The notes below the pieces were generated by a model that did not search any database, was not told the DNA's origin, and saw only the letters and a list, made by a program, of their open reading frames with translations. A stretch of DNA of 64,000 bases, from the NCBI GenBank assembly GCA_032719365.1, contig CM064861.1, positions 82,518,863 through 82,582,862 on the forward strand, written 5' to 3'. Position 1 is the stretch's first letter; every line of letters begins with the position of its first letter. The translations under genes and the position numbers were made by a program. Shown here one piece after another: positions 12,028 through 21,831 of this stretch. The DNA is from Prinsepia uniflora. Its lineage: Eukaryota; Streptophyta; Magnoliopsida; Rosales; Rosaceae.

Positions 12028-12339
12028 TTATAATGATGCGTCACTGTAGACTTCGAACTCTCCACTATTATCAGGTAAAGCAAGAACAGGTGCGGTAGTT
12101 AACCGACGTTTTAATTGCTGATAACTCTGTTCACACCGTTCATCCCAAACAAACTTTACTCCTTTTCTGGTTAAACGAGTCAATGGTGCAGCGATACTAG
12201 AAAAGCCCTCAACAAATCTCCGGTAGTATCCTGCCAAACCAACAAAACTCCGTACCTCTGTCACGGTTGTCGGTCTAGCCCAATTTGTCACTGCTTCGGT
12301 CTTCTGGGGATCCACACTAATCCCGTCTGCTGACACCAC
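12028..12339 (-). pseudogene. E2 RT thumb / RNase H start
   Basis: Contains VDPQKTEAVTNWARPTTVTEVRSFVGLAGYYRRFVEGFS, the standard thumb/connection of gypsy RT, then the RNase H start with the catalytic D in EVYSDASL. It is bounded by in-frame stops at about 12026 and, upstream, at about 12372 (KC*FWL) and 12463. All three lie in conserved positions, showing decay of a single pol frame. Confidence 0.9.
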
Positions 12340-12462
12340 ATGTCCCAGAAAACCAATGCTGGTTAGCCAAAACTAACACTTACTCAGCTTGGCGTACAAC
12401 TGATTCTGCCTCAGCTTCCCTAACACCGATCGTAAGTGTTTCTCATGAGCCTGAGCACTCCT

Positions 12463-12921
12463 TTAGTACACTAGGATGTCATCAATGAACACGATCACGA
12501 ACTTATCCAAATAAGATCGAAAGACCCTATTCATCAGATCCATGAATGCTGCTGGAGCATTTGTCAAACCGAAAGGCATCACAAGGAATTCATAATGCCC
12601 GTATCTGGTCCGAAACGCTGTCTTCGGGACATCCCCCTCAGCAATCTTTAGCTGGTGATAACCAGATCGTGAATCAATCTTCGAGAAGTATTGTGCTCCC
12701 CGCAGTTGATCGAAAAGATCGTCGATCCTGGGTAAGGGGTACTGGTTCCTTACCGTGACCTTGTTGAGCTGTCGATAATCTACATACAAACGGAGGCTCC
12801 CCTCCTTCTTCTTCACAAATAATACCGGTGCTCCCCACGGTGATGTACTCGGTCGGATGAATCCCAAGTCCACCAACTCCTGCAATTGGATTTTCAGTTC
12901 CTGTAACTCCGCTGGTGCCAT
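12463..12921 (-). pseudogene. E2 reverse transcriptase palm/fingers
   Basis: The 152-residue stretch carries GFIRPSTSPWGAPVLFVKKK, LNKVTVRNQYPLPRIDDLFD, FSKIDSRSGYHQL (first catalytic D), FLVMPFGLTNAPAAFMDLMN and FIDDILVY (catalytic DD). It ends at a stop immediately after VY. A frameshift near 12920-12945 separates it from the upstream protease frame, which runs on in another phase. Confidence 0.92.
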
Positions 12922-14045
12922 CCGATATGGTGCCTGTGATATAGGTCGTGTGCCAGAAGTAGTTCAATCGTGAACTCGATCTCCCGATGTGGTGGTAAGC
13001 CAGGCAAATCTTCCGGAAACACATCCGGAAATTCTCGCACCACGAGTATATCATCGTCACTCGGAGTATCACTCTGCGTCGTCACAATATGCGCCAGATA
13101 ACCCTGGCATCCCTTCTGTAGAAACTTCATAGCGGCAAGTGAAGAAATTATTTCAGGTAGCGAACCGTCATGCTCTCCCTGAAAAGTAACCTCCGGCAAA
13201 CCCGGACTCCGCAGAATCACTCGCCTACTACAACAGTCGATGAGCGAACCGTGCTCCATCAACCAATCCATTCCCAAGATAACATCAAAGTCATGTATAT
13301 CCATAAGGATTAGATCAGCTAGCAGATCTACATCCTCCACCCTTACTGTGCATCTCCGGATCACCTGATTCACTATGTATACAACGCCCATCGGTGTACC
13401 AACACCCATCTCACTATCCAAGGCTGACACCTCGCGATCTAACATACCCGCACAACTCTTCAAAATAAAAGAATGAGTAGCCCCAGCATCCATTAACACC
13501 CGTACAACAAGATTTGAGATATGAAGAGTACCTGTAACCACGCTTGGGGCTGACCTCACCTGCTGCTTAGTCACTGCAAAACCACGAGCCCTGGGCCCCG
13601 CAGTCTGTCCGCGCCCACGCGCGCCACGCTCAGCACCCTGTCCTCGGCCTCCGGCAGGGTTGGAAGCCGAACTCTGTGCAACATTAACACCTTTAGCCTC
13701 GTTGTTCCTTGACAGCAAACGGCAATCTCGGGCATAGTGGCCCGCTCCTCCACAAGAAAAGCAATTAACTGTCCTCGGTCCATCCCAAGACCCTCCTGAT
13801 GCACCGCTCCAAGACTGATGCTGTCCAGAACTGAATCTCGATCCACCCCTCTGAGAGCCCCCATGTTGACCTGACCAGCCACGACCACGTAAAGATGAGG
13901 GTGCTCCGCGGTAATTTCCCCCCTTAGAGATCTTTGGGCCGGTTGGTCCAGGATGTGGACGATCCCGGCGCTGCCCCTCGCCTGATGATTGTCGCGCCTG
14001 GTGTGCTGCCAGACTGGCCTCGACACAAACTGCAGCGTCGACCAT
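12894..14045 (-). pseudogene. E2 gag C-terminus and protease
   Basis: Residues about 1-90 are the basic G/S/R-rich gag tail. A CCHC zinc knuckle follows (CFSCGGAGHYARDC, about residue 95). An aspartic protease begins near residue 160 (SAPSVVTGTLHISNLVVRVLMDAGATHSF, catalytic DAG) and runs to GMDWLMEHGSLIDC. The end, FPDVFPEDLPGLPPHREIEFTIEL, leads into RT, after which a frameshift scrambles the last residues. It is the continuation of the capsid part at 14585-14094, interrupted only by a stop. Confidence 0.9.
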
Positions 14046-14093
14046 GTCCCTCAGAGTCGCGTAACTAGTAGCCGTTACACTTGCCCGTAACTC

Positions 14094-14585
14094 TCATCGG
14101 AGTCCCAGCTCAAATCTTTGACATTTTTCCTCCTCAGTACTCACAAAAGCTGCGGCAAAATGGGAAAGCTTCCCGAAAGTCTGCTCGTATTCTGCCACAG
14201 ACATATCTCCCTGCTCCAGCCGCAGGAACTCTGCCTCTCGTGCCATGTGAAATGATCGCGGGTAATACTGATCTAAGAATCGGGCACGAAAGACCTCCCA
14301 TGTGGTGGTGTGAACTGACCACCCTGACATCTCAAGACCATGCCACCACTGATAAGCCCCGCCTTCCAGTAAGAAGGCCGCCAATGCCACCCGTTCGCCG
14401 GGTGGGCAGTGCATCACGGTGAAGATTCTTTCCCATTTCTCAATCCACTCATGGGCATCCTCGGGGTTTGATCCCCCGTTGAAAGGTGTGGCTCCCAACC
14501 TTTGAGCCCACTCAATGCTAGCACATTCCAGCTCTCTCGCGATTTCCTCGTCAGTTCGAGTTTGAGGAATTCTCCTTGGAGGCAT
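14094..14585 (-). pseudogene. E2 gag N-terminus (capsid)
   Basis: Starts MPPRRIPQTRTDEEIAREL at 14585, 86 bp inside the primer site, matching E3 gag (MPPRR...). The retrotransposon gag domain is clear: FNGGSNPEDAHEWIEKWERIFTVMHCPPGERVALAAFLLEGGAYQWW, then FLDQYYPRSFHMAREAEFLRLEQGDMSVAEYEQTF. A stop after CQRFELGLR at 14094 is a mutation, since gag homology continues at once downstream. Gag forms the virus-like particle. Confidence 0.9.
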
Positions 14586-14670
14586 AACCCACTGTGAAGA
14601 GGTATAGATTAGATAATGACATCTTTTAAACTAAGTACTGACCACTAATCTAGCATGCTGACCACAACCT

Positions 14671-14688
14671 AGTGCTCTGATACCAAGT
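14671..14688 (-). other. E2 primer-binding site (tRNA-iMet)
   Basis: On the minus strand the LTR end ...CTGTCA is followed by ACTTGGTATCAGAGCACT, complementary to the 3' end of initiator tRNA-Met. Same type as E3, E8, E11 and E12. Confidence 0.9.
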
Positions 14689-15034
14689 TGACAGGACCTG
14701 CCCCGATCCCCCTGGGACCACCCGGGACGTGCCCTGCTCCCGTCTGACACCTGACATTAAAATACCAAAATTACCCTTATTGAAAATAAAATGCATAAAG
14801 AAAATCCAAATTTAAGTCATACATAGCACGCCACACAAATATCCGAATACAAATAGTGTCAGACAAGGGATAGTTCCCGAATACAGTTTATTGAGCACGA
14901 CTCTAGACACACTACGTGCCAACATACCCAGCAGTAGGGTTCAGGTGCGCAACGTAAACCTATGCCTCTTCCTCGGGATCTTCCTCCTCTTCCTCCTCAA
15001 TAGCACCACCTAGTGGGGTAGTTAAACAATAAGG

Positions 15035-15706
15035 GTGAGTGGGCCGAAACTCAAGGTTTACAAAATAGTTTACCATCTCGAAAACATATAGATTTTCCCC
15101 TCCGTTTTCCGAAAAGACATGCATTAGTATCATAAACCACAAAATCATATAATCATAAGCAGAATAATATCAACATAATATAATCTCAGTCACTGCATAC
15201 ATCCCAACCCTGAAATCCCATATGCCCGACGTCCCAGACGCCAAATAAGGTCACAGTCCCAAGGCTACGCGTGCCACCCGGGGTCTCAATCCCGAGTCCA
15301 AATCCCGAATCCAGTCCGAGTGTGGCATACTAGATGCCTGACGTCCCAGACGTCCAATAGTAGCAATCCTGCTCCTGAGTTACTCTACGGTCCGGTCCCT
15401 CCGTAGAATGACTCCTCACAGGCAATGCGCCGTGACCACTCCGGGGTACCTACGTCCGGAGGAGACAGTATCCTAGGGTAGATCTATACAGTGCAGTACT
15501 AAAGATAAGTATCGAAATCCATATACATATACATGACTCAAAACCGTTCATAAACAACCAGACGGGTCTCATGCCCAAACATCGTAATACGTGCCATAAA
15601 TCATACTCAAGATAAAAAGATACTTTTACTTGAATCACATATAGATATAATAGAAAGTAAAACAGTTATGCATGTCGAGGTTTAGTGAAATCAAAGGCCC
15701 ACTCAC
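15035..15706 (-). other. Bounded hairpin domain of the E2 LTR
   Basis: It is bounded by GTGAGTGGGCC (15035-15045) and its exact complement GGCCCACTCAC (15696-15706), with ATGCAT motifs inside each arm (near 15119 and 15668). Inside are short stem-loops: GACGTC-CCA-GACGTC (15340-15354), GGCAT/ATGCC around 15324-15338, and TCTACGG/CCGTAGA around 15385-15413. The boundary reads GGGCC where other LTRs have GGAC, and both arms have changed together. Confidence 0.65.
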
Positions 15707-16044
15707 AGTACAATCCCGCTGCAATCCCTAGCGTAAAGCCCCGTCCAAGGGTTAAGGTACAATTCCTGTCATGTCCAAAGCATACGTAAAGGTCACTTTA
15801 AGTCCCTATCAAACAACTAAGAAACCCTAGACTGAAACCGGCCCGGGAAAGCCATCCGAACACGCTTCCCAAGGAGTCAAATCCTAATTTGACCAACCTA
15901 ACGATCTCCGATCGACACGAAACCACCGCCATTGGATCCGTATCGTCGAAACCTTGAAAATGGCACTGGTCCCACACAAAACACTGTTCACACGTGCCCC
16001 CCACGCGCTGGTCAACCCTCTGGTCAACGATGCTACAGTAATGA

Positions 16045-16199
16045 TGACGTCAGCATGACGTCACTGCTGACGTCAGCTTGACGTCATCACTGACAGTGTC
16101 AGAGGACACGTGTCAGCATTCCATTGGTCTCTGGTCTATCTGTTTCTGACATGATGACGTCATCATGACGTCACTGCTGACGTCAGCATGATGACGTCA
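16045..16199. promoter_or_regulatory. Eight TGACGTCA palindromes in the E2 LTR
   Basis: Perfect TGACGTCA sites start at 16045, 16056, 16068, 16079, 16155, 16166, 16178 and 16192. Most spacings are 11-12 bp, close to one helical turn. Sites 1-4 and 5-8 look like a duplicated block about 110 bp apart. A CACGTG (GGACACGTGTC) lies between the blocks at about 16107. TGACGTCA is a known binding site of plant bZIP factors of the TGA type; use as a retrotransposon enhancer is inference. Confidence 0.75.
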
Positions 16200-17034
16200 T
16201 CAGATACAGTACGGGGTCTGAGAACCCGGTCACTGTAGACCCACGGTTTGACCCGATCACAGCTCGTGTTTCCGACCACCATTTCTGGTGAGGTTTGATC
16301 CTATGGAATCGTCTTAACCTACTCTATGGTTCTGTGAAATCAAAAAAAGGCCCTAGGTTCAAGAAACTACCTGAAAATCGACGGGAAGGCTGGCTACCGG
16401 TTCTGGTCGTCTTCTCCGGCGAGTCGTCGAACTTCCAGCCACGAACTTTGGTCCAAACTAGTCGTCTAGGTCCCCTAGGTATGTCTTAGAGGTAAACAAA
16501 GAATTCCAACGTTAGAAATAGACGTTTCAAAACAGGGAAGGCAAATCGGGTCTCACGGGTTTCAGAGCTTACCACCGCCGCGTCGCCGCCGTGGTCCGTT
16601 CAGTCAGGGTCTGAGTCGTCCTAAGGTTCCAGTTAACCCATCCCTAGGTTAGTTCGAGTGCAGGGGTGAAGGTTTGGACGGTTTGGAAAATTTGGGTTGA
16701 TCGGGTTTCCTTCTCGGGTATGGGGTTTCCCGGCCGTGCAGGGTGGCCGTGGTGGTGGTGACCGGTGTCTGGGGGTGGCTGTTGGCTGCATGGTGCTGCC
16801 TGGTAAGGGAGGTTGGGTGGTGAGCTGCTGGAGTGTTTGTTCGAAGGGTGAGAGTGCCCACGGTTAAGAGAATGAAAATGTGGGAGTATGGTTTGATGGG
16901 TTTAAAACAGAATAAGCAAATGAGATCAACGGCTAGGATTCAATCTGAGTATAGGATGAAGGGTGAGGATTTGAGAAGATAAAATAATTAATTAATCAAA
17001 TGGCCAACATTGATCCTTGATTTAGGGAGTGTGG

Positions 17035-17060
17035 GGATGAGTGACACGTGTCACTCATCC
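17035..17060. promoter_or_regulatory. 26-bp perfect palindrome with G-box core (E2 LTR)
   Basis: Each half is GGATGAGTGACAC followed by its complement, so all 26 bases are self-complementary. The centre is ACACGTGT, containing CACGTG, the plant G-box bound by bZIP and bHLH factors. Related versions with 12-bp arms and a 2-base AG/CT centre occur in the LTRs of E8, E9 and E11. Confidence 0.8.
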
Positions 17061-17532
17061 AAGGGTCCAGATTGGTTTGAATAAAGTAATCAGATTCCAT
17101 TATTTTAATATTATTTTTAATCCGTATCTCGGTTAGTTCGGTTAATCGCGTTTACGTCATTGACCATAACTTTTTCGTAGTACGTCCGATTTCGACGTGC
17201 CGCCTGTCTACAGATTCGTATCGACGCGACCTACGTAAGGGTCCTTGGCCCTCGTCCGTTGGACTTCCCGGGTCAAAAGTCAACATTTGGCCCCTAATTG
17301 ACCAAATTACAAAAATACCCCTCGACTTCCGAACGTCACAACTTCTTCCTAAAACGTCGGAATCGAACGTGCCACCTGCCTATGAACTCGTGACATCCTA
17401 AACTACGTCACGGTCATGGGTCAATGTCCTAATTACTTCCCGAGGTAAATGTCAACTTTTCCCCCCCTCAGGGGTAAAACGGTAATTTTACAATAAAATA
17501 ATAATTACGGAAGTTCGGGTCGTTACAGACAT

Positions 17533-18261
17533 ACTCGGTCGAATGAATCCCATATCGACCAACTCTTGTAACTGGGCCTTAAGTTCCCTCAATTCTGCAG
17601 GTGCCATGCGGTAAGGAGTCTGTGAAATAGGTTGTGTACCTGGTAGAAGATCAATCGTGAATTCGATATCTCTATGAGGTGGTAATCCTGGCAACTCCTC
17701 GGGAAAAACATCGGGAAACTCCCGCACCACTGATATATCCTCCACCCTCACTGGCGTAGCACGTGTATCCATCACGTGAGCTATATAACCCTGGCACCCC
17801 TTCCGCAACAGCTTGCTAGCCTCAAGTGCCGAAATAACTCTTGTAGGAAGTGCACGCTGATAACCCTGAAACGTGGTCTCTGGTAATCCTGGACTCCGAA
17901 AGGTCACTCTCCTATCGAAACACTCGATAGAAGCATGATGTCTGGTTAACCAATCCATGCCCAATATTACATCGAAGTCTCGTACATCCAGCAGTAACAA
18001 ATCCGCCACTAACTCAACCTCACCTACCAACACCGGACACTCTCTCAGAACCTGAGTCACTACCAACACCTCCCCAGTAGGTGTACTCACCCCTAAGGCA
18101 CAATCCAAAGTAGACACCTCCCTCTCCGTCACCAGACTACAACTCCGAGCTATAAACGAGTGAGTAGCCCCAGGATCTATCAAAGCAAAAACAGTGTGAC
18201 CAAATATGGTAAGTGTACCTGTCACCAATCCCGGTGCTGATCTGGCCTCTTGCTGGGTCAT
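17533..18261 (-). pseudogene. E3 protease and start of RT, truncated by E2
   Basis: Begins MTQQEARSAPGLVTGTLTIF, in frame with gag but separated by a stop at 18277. The protease active-site motif reads ALIDPGATHSF, with DPG where DSG, DTG or DAG is usual, so activity is doubtful. GMDWLTRHHASIECF and the linker FPDVFPEELPGLPPHRDIEFTID follow, then MAPAELRELKAQLQELVDMGFIRPS where E2 interrupts the RT fingers. Residues beyond that in the open frame are E2 LTR sequence, not protease or RT. Confidence 0.9.
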
Positions 18262-18276
18262 AGAAAAAACTCGCGC

Positions 18277-19275
18277 CTACGGTCTTGATGACCTACCGCG
18301 CCCTCTGGAACTTCCCGTGGCACCACTGCCACCCCTAGGGCCTGCCGCCCCTGACACAGATGCAGTACTCCGCCCAGGTTCTGCTATACCTCGACCTGCT
18401 CCACCCTCCTCGGCGAACAACAAGCACTCTCTCCGAAAGTGGCCACGCTCTCCACAATAATAGCAAACATCTCTACCGGGTCCACCAGTCTGTCTCCCAG
18501 TAGAAGCAACAGAAGTCGCACTCGCCTGAGGAGTCGCTTGTGCTCTAGCTCCCCGAAATCCAGAGCCCTGAAAACTGCATGGTCTGCCAAACCGGGCTCT
18601 ACCAGCTGATGAAGTACCACCATAGTTGCCCCGCTTTGGGGTCCTCTGACTCGACGCTCCAGGAAAAGAATGCTCACGGCGTCGCACACTGCCCGAGTAC
18701 TGTGGCCTGGCAGGTAAACTGGCCTCCACTCTAACAGTAGCATCGGACAACTCCCTCAAAGTAGCAAATGAGTCGGCTGTCACAATGGCTCTAATCTCTC
18801 CTCGAAGACCCAACTCAAACCGACGACACTTCTCAGCCTCGGTTGCCACAAATGCAGGAGCGAATCGGGACAGCATCTGGAACCTCTGCTCATACTCGGC
18901 CACTGTCATGCTCCCCTGTTTCAACTGAAGGAACTCCGCCTCTTTGGCATCCCGAAAAGAGCGAGGATAATACTGGTCCAAGAACCGCTCCCGGAAAGTC
19001 TCCCAAGTCACGGTATGAGTGTCCCAACCTGACAACTCCAGCGTATACCACCACTCATACGTTGCGCCGTCTAGCAGAAAAGTAGCCAACAATACACGAT
19101 CTCCTGGAGGACAATGCATCACCCCGAAAATCCGCTCAAGTTGGGTGATCCATCAGTGAGCTTCCTCTAGGTCTGCCCCACCACTAAACGTAGTAGCCCC
19201 GAGCAGCTGGGCTCGCTCAATCGACGCACTCTCTGCTTCTTCAGGTCGTGGAGGGGGTTCACGTCTCGGAGGCAT
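18277..19275 (-). pseudogene. E3 gag
   Basis: The start codon is at 19275 (MPPRREPPPRP...), parallel to E2 gag. The capsid domain reads VMHCPPGDRVLLATFLLDGATYEWW and FLDQYYPRSFRDAKEAEFLQLKQGSMTVAEYEQRF. A CCHC knuckle (CYYCGERGHFRREC) lies about 215 residues after the internal Met at 19122. There is an in-frame TGA at about 19157 (EEAH*WITQLERIF) and a TAG at 18277 ending gag just before protease. In Tekay-like elements gag and pol are normally one frame, so both stops look like decay. Confidence 0.9.
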
Positions 19276-19358
19276 GATTGATCGTATGTTGAAAGAGGCA
19301 TAGAGTTAGTAAAATACCCTAAAAACGACGTCGTTCCGACACAAACCGACAAACCTAT

Positions 19359-19372
19359 GCTCTGATACCAAT
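19359..19372 (-). other. E3 primer-binding site (tRNA-iMet)
   Basis: Minus strand ...CCTGACA then ATTGGTATCAGAGC. Same primer class as E2. Confidence 0.88.
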
Positions 19373-20270
19373 TGTCAGGACCCATCCCAAATATCACCTC
19401 GATACCCGGGACGAACCCTGCTCCCGTCTGACAATCATACTTAAAGTACCAAAATAACCTCAACACAATCATAAGCATAACTATCAGACAAAGGAGAAAT
19501 ATACTACAACCGTAATTCAGAGCATAGTTATACAAAACATGCACCAAAAGTCCTACTAGGCTAATCTCGCAACGGAAGAACGTCGTAAGCTCTATGCCTC
19601 GGTCCCTGCCTCAATGTTCACCCCAGCGCTATAACCACGACCTGGAGGGTAATTTAAAAAAAAAAAGGTGTGAGTGGACTAAAAGAAATAAAAGGTCTAA
19701 AACACGATTTAAGAACAAAACAGTTTAAAGAAAACAATAAGGTATTTCCCTCCGTTTTAAAATATGCATGCCTAACTAAGTACCAGAAAACCACAATATA
19801 AAACAGTATGATAAGTATGCTAAGATCGTATCATAAAACCAAATCCGCAAATATCAAAATCCGATCAAACCTGCTGGGTCTATCCGAGTCTTTAAACTCA
19901 ACCAGGCCTCAAATGTAATCCGAGTCTTTAAACTCCCGAGTCTTTAAACTCAATAGGCCTACGGGGGTAATATCATAAATATCCGAGTCTTTAAACTCAA
20001 TCAGGGCCCGTCGTCCGTCAATCAGAATCCGGGTCTTTAAACCCAATATCCAGATCCAGCAAATCCAATCCAAAACCAATTTAAAATCAATTCTAAATCC
20101 ATATCCAAATCCGAATTCGAAATCCCCGGTTCGAAGCCCTTCCGGCATTCAGAACCGTCATTCCAAGGGGTCACCCATCATCGAATTGCACTAGCCTCAA
20201 CTCGCTTAACTTTGGGGTTCCAATCCCCCCAAAAGCCACTGAGCTCCCAAAATCTTTTCGTCCCTGTGGG
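19373..20270 (-). repeat. E3 LTR fragment with CTTTAA-loop hairpins
   Basis: The LTR 3' end is at 19373 (minus strand ...GGTCCTGACA). The boundary arm GTGTGAGTGGAC is at 19668-19679 and ATGCATGC near 19766. Five hairpins follow: GAGT-ctttaa-ACTC at 19886, 19922, 19938 and 19985, and GGGT-ctttaa-ACCC at 20031-20044. The matching distal boundary is missing because the LTR breaks off near 20270. Confidence 0.8.
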
Positions 20271-20921
20271 TCACTACCTAGAGATGAGTAGCTCTGAGGA
20301 AGGCTCAGTCACAGGAGTGTCATATATTGGCATCACCCGAACGTTGTAGATCTCGGGGATGACATCACCCAGAAGTCATAGATCGTGGGGATGTACCCGA
20401 ATGTGAGACTCCCGAGTTTGTATGCGTAGCATTGATATCGTGGCACTTACTTGGATATCGAGGATTGGTTATATTTGTGATTTATTGATATTTGTGTCCA
20501 GATATTTTATATCATGATTTGATTGGTGAACATGAGTTTTGGGAAAACGTGGGCCATTGGAATTTCAAAACATGTTATGATTTTACCAGTCCACTGTTTA
20601 TACTTGATTTGATTTCACACTATTACTCATGTGTTATGATATGCATGCATGTTTGCAAAACTAAAGGGTAAGAATGATTTTCCCTAAATGTGTTTTCAAA
20701 TGATATTATTTTTTTCCATTCACACCTTTGATGTTTTTATTGACCCTCCAAGTTGTGACACGTAGATCGGGGCTGATTGAGATGCAGATGCATGAGTGGG
20801 AATCTGTGCAGTTATCCCTTGTTTGGCAGTGCTGAAGGTATTTTTGGAACTTGAATTGACTTGTCAGACGGGAGCAAGACCAGACACGTTTATCAAAATC
20901 CTTTTAGGACGTGTCCTGTCA
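20271..20921 (+). repeat. E4: 3' part of a plus-strand LTR
   Basis: Ends ...GACGTGTCCTGTCA at 20921, with the usual upstream modules: CAGTTATCCCTTGTTTGGCAG, GACTTGTCAGACGGGAGCA, the acceptor-like TGACCCTCCAAG, and the boundary (here CCATTCACACC). Two hairpins with bulged CATC-A-CCC arms and GGG-GATG partners are visible at about 20331-20402. The 5' part is missing; the left border near 20270 is approximate. It interrupts copia element E5 in its integrase. Confidence 0.75.
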
Positions 20922-21326
20922 CTTTTCAACTAGCAATTTGAAATCATGAAAGGTAAAGTAAACATCTGATTTGTTTCGTAAGGGGTACATCCAAGTATAC
21001 TTGGTGGAATGATCCACAAAAATTACATAATAGGAAAAACCATCGATGGAGGTGTAAAGGGCAGGGCCCCAGACATCACTATATATCAATTGTAAAAGAC
21101 AAGAATAGGTAAGAGAAAAAACACCAAAGATAAGGCGGTGACTTTTCTTGCAAAGACAGGAAGTACAAACTGACTCTGGATGTTTAGGGGAAACTAAAAT
21201 AGATGATTGACTAAGGACACTTTGGAGAATTTTAGGGCTAGGATGTCCCAGTTGACAGTGCCACAAATTAGGAGAAACCACCACACCCACCGGAGCTGAG
21301 GCCGTTGAAGGGAGGTAGAGGACCAC
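20922..21326 (-). pseudogene. E5 copia integrase N-terminus
   Basis: Carries the gag-pre-integrase zinc domain (WHCQLGHPSPKILQSVLSQS ... CTSCLCKKSHRL) and the first catalytic Asp context (LIYSDVWGPALY ... YYVIFVDHSTKYTWMYPL). It breaks off after FKLLVEK at 20922, where E4 begins; the second D and E of the triad are not present. Confidence 0.9.
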
Positions 21327-21831
21327 ACGTAGACACCATTCCTACTAGGGCCTTGAAGGAAAATTTCCCCCATGCTAAGTTCCTTCACATGAAAAAAGGT
21401 TGGAAACAGTTTAATAGTGGTGTTGTTCTAGTGATTAAACTTAGGAATGGAAATCAGATTGTTTGTCACGGAATGAGCACATAGAACATCTTTTAGAGTG
21501 AAGGGATAGGAGATGGGGGAGGGTAAGGAGAAAGAACATGTGTGGGAGATACCAAATTCCATACCATTACCTATAAGGATTTCGTCTGGGCCACTGTATT
21601 GCGTGGCATCAGTGAGGATGTGGGGAGTGGCAGTGACATGGTGCTAGGCACTAGAGTTGAGAAGCCATTTCTGGGAGGGAGCCTGGGTGGTAGAGTTCGC
21701 CACGAGAGAGGCGTTGGAGGAAGGCTGAAGCTAGGGGCACTGTTTGAAACTGTGGCCCTGGGTACCGCACCACTGGTAAAAGCCATGGTAGCCAGTAGTA
21801 GGGTTGTTGGAACTACGGTTGGCGGGCGGGT
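21327..21831 (-). pseudogene. E5 copia gag end and protease remnant
   Basis: Near 21750 a degraded zinc knuckle reads YQWCGTQGHSFKQC; the first Cys of CCHC appears lost. The following copia-type protease region is recognisable by order and by phrases such as ILIGNGMEFGISHT and VLCAHSVTNNLISIPKF, but it is split over different frames with stops. The active site was not identified with confidence. Confidence 0.7.

Larger units (their letters stand above)
1804..17527 (-). mobile_element. E2: decayed autonomous Ty3/gypsy chromovirus (Tekay-like)
   Basis: This is a full-architecture element on the minus strand: 5' LTR 14689-17527, primer site 14671-14688, gag, protease, RT, RNase H, integrase, chromodomain, polypurine tract and the start of the 3' LTR (1804-1964, continuing left of the window beyond E1). 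The C-terminal chromodomain and the tract TTTCGAGGACGAAATTTTTG followed by AAGGAGGG are typical of Tekay/Del chromoviruses. The reading frame carries several in-frame stops and one frameshift, so it is not active as it stands. LARD (3347-11494) splits RNase H from integrase. E2 is itself inserted in the RT of E3; GACAT at 17528-17532 is the candidate right-hand target duplication. Confidence 0.9.
14689..17527 (-). repeat. E2 5' LTR (2839 bp)
   Basis: On the minus strand it starts TGTAACGACCCGAACTTCCG at 17527 and ends GGTCCTGTCA at 14689. In element order it has two accessory modules (17150-17450), a perfect palindrome with a G-box core (17035-17060), a leader-like GC-rich region, a cluster of eight TGACGTCA sites (16045-16199), and the bounded hairpin domain (15035-15706). 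The pair mate is the fragment 1804-1964. Confidence 0.92.
17528..20270 (-). mobile_element. E3: truncated Ty3/gypsy element, gag-protease-RT start
   Basis: Minus-strand element of the same broad group as E2 but clearly diverged in protein sequence. Present are the LTR 3' part (19373-about 20270), primer site (19359-19372), gag, protease and the first RT residues. RT is cut at 17528 by the E2 insertion; the rest should lie left of the window. Its LTR is broken near 20270 where it meets E4 head to head. Confidence 0.88.
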
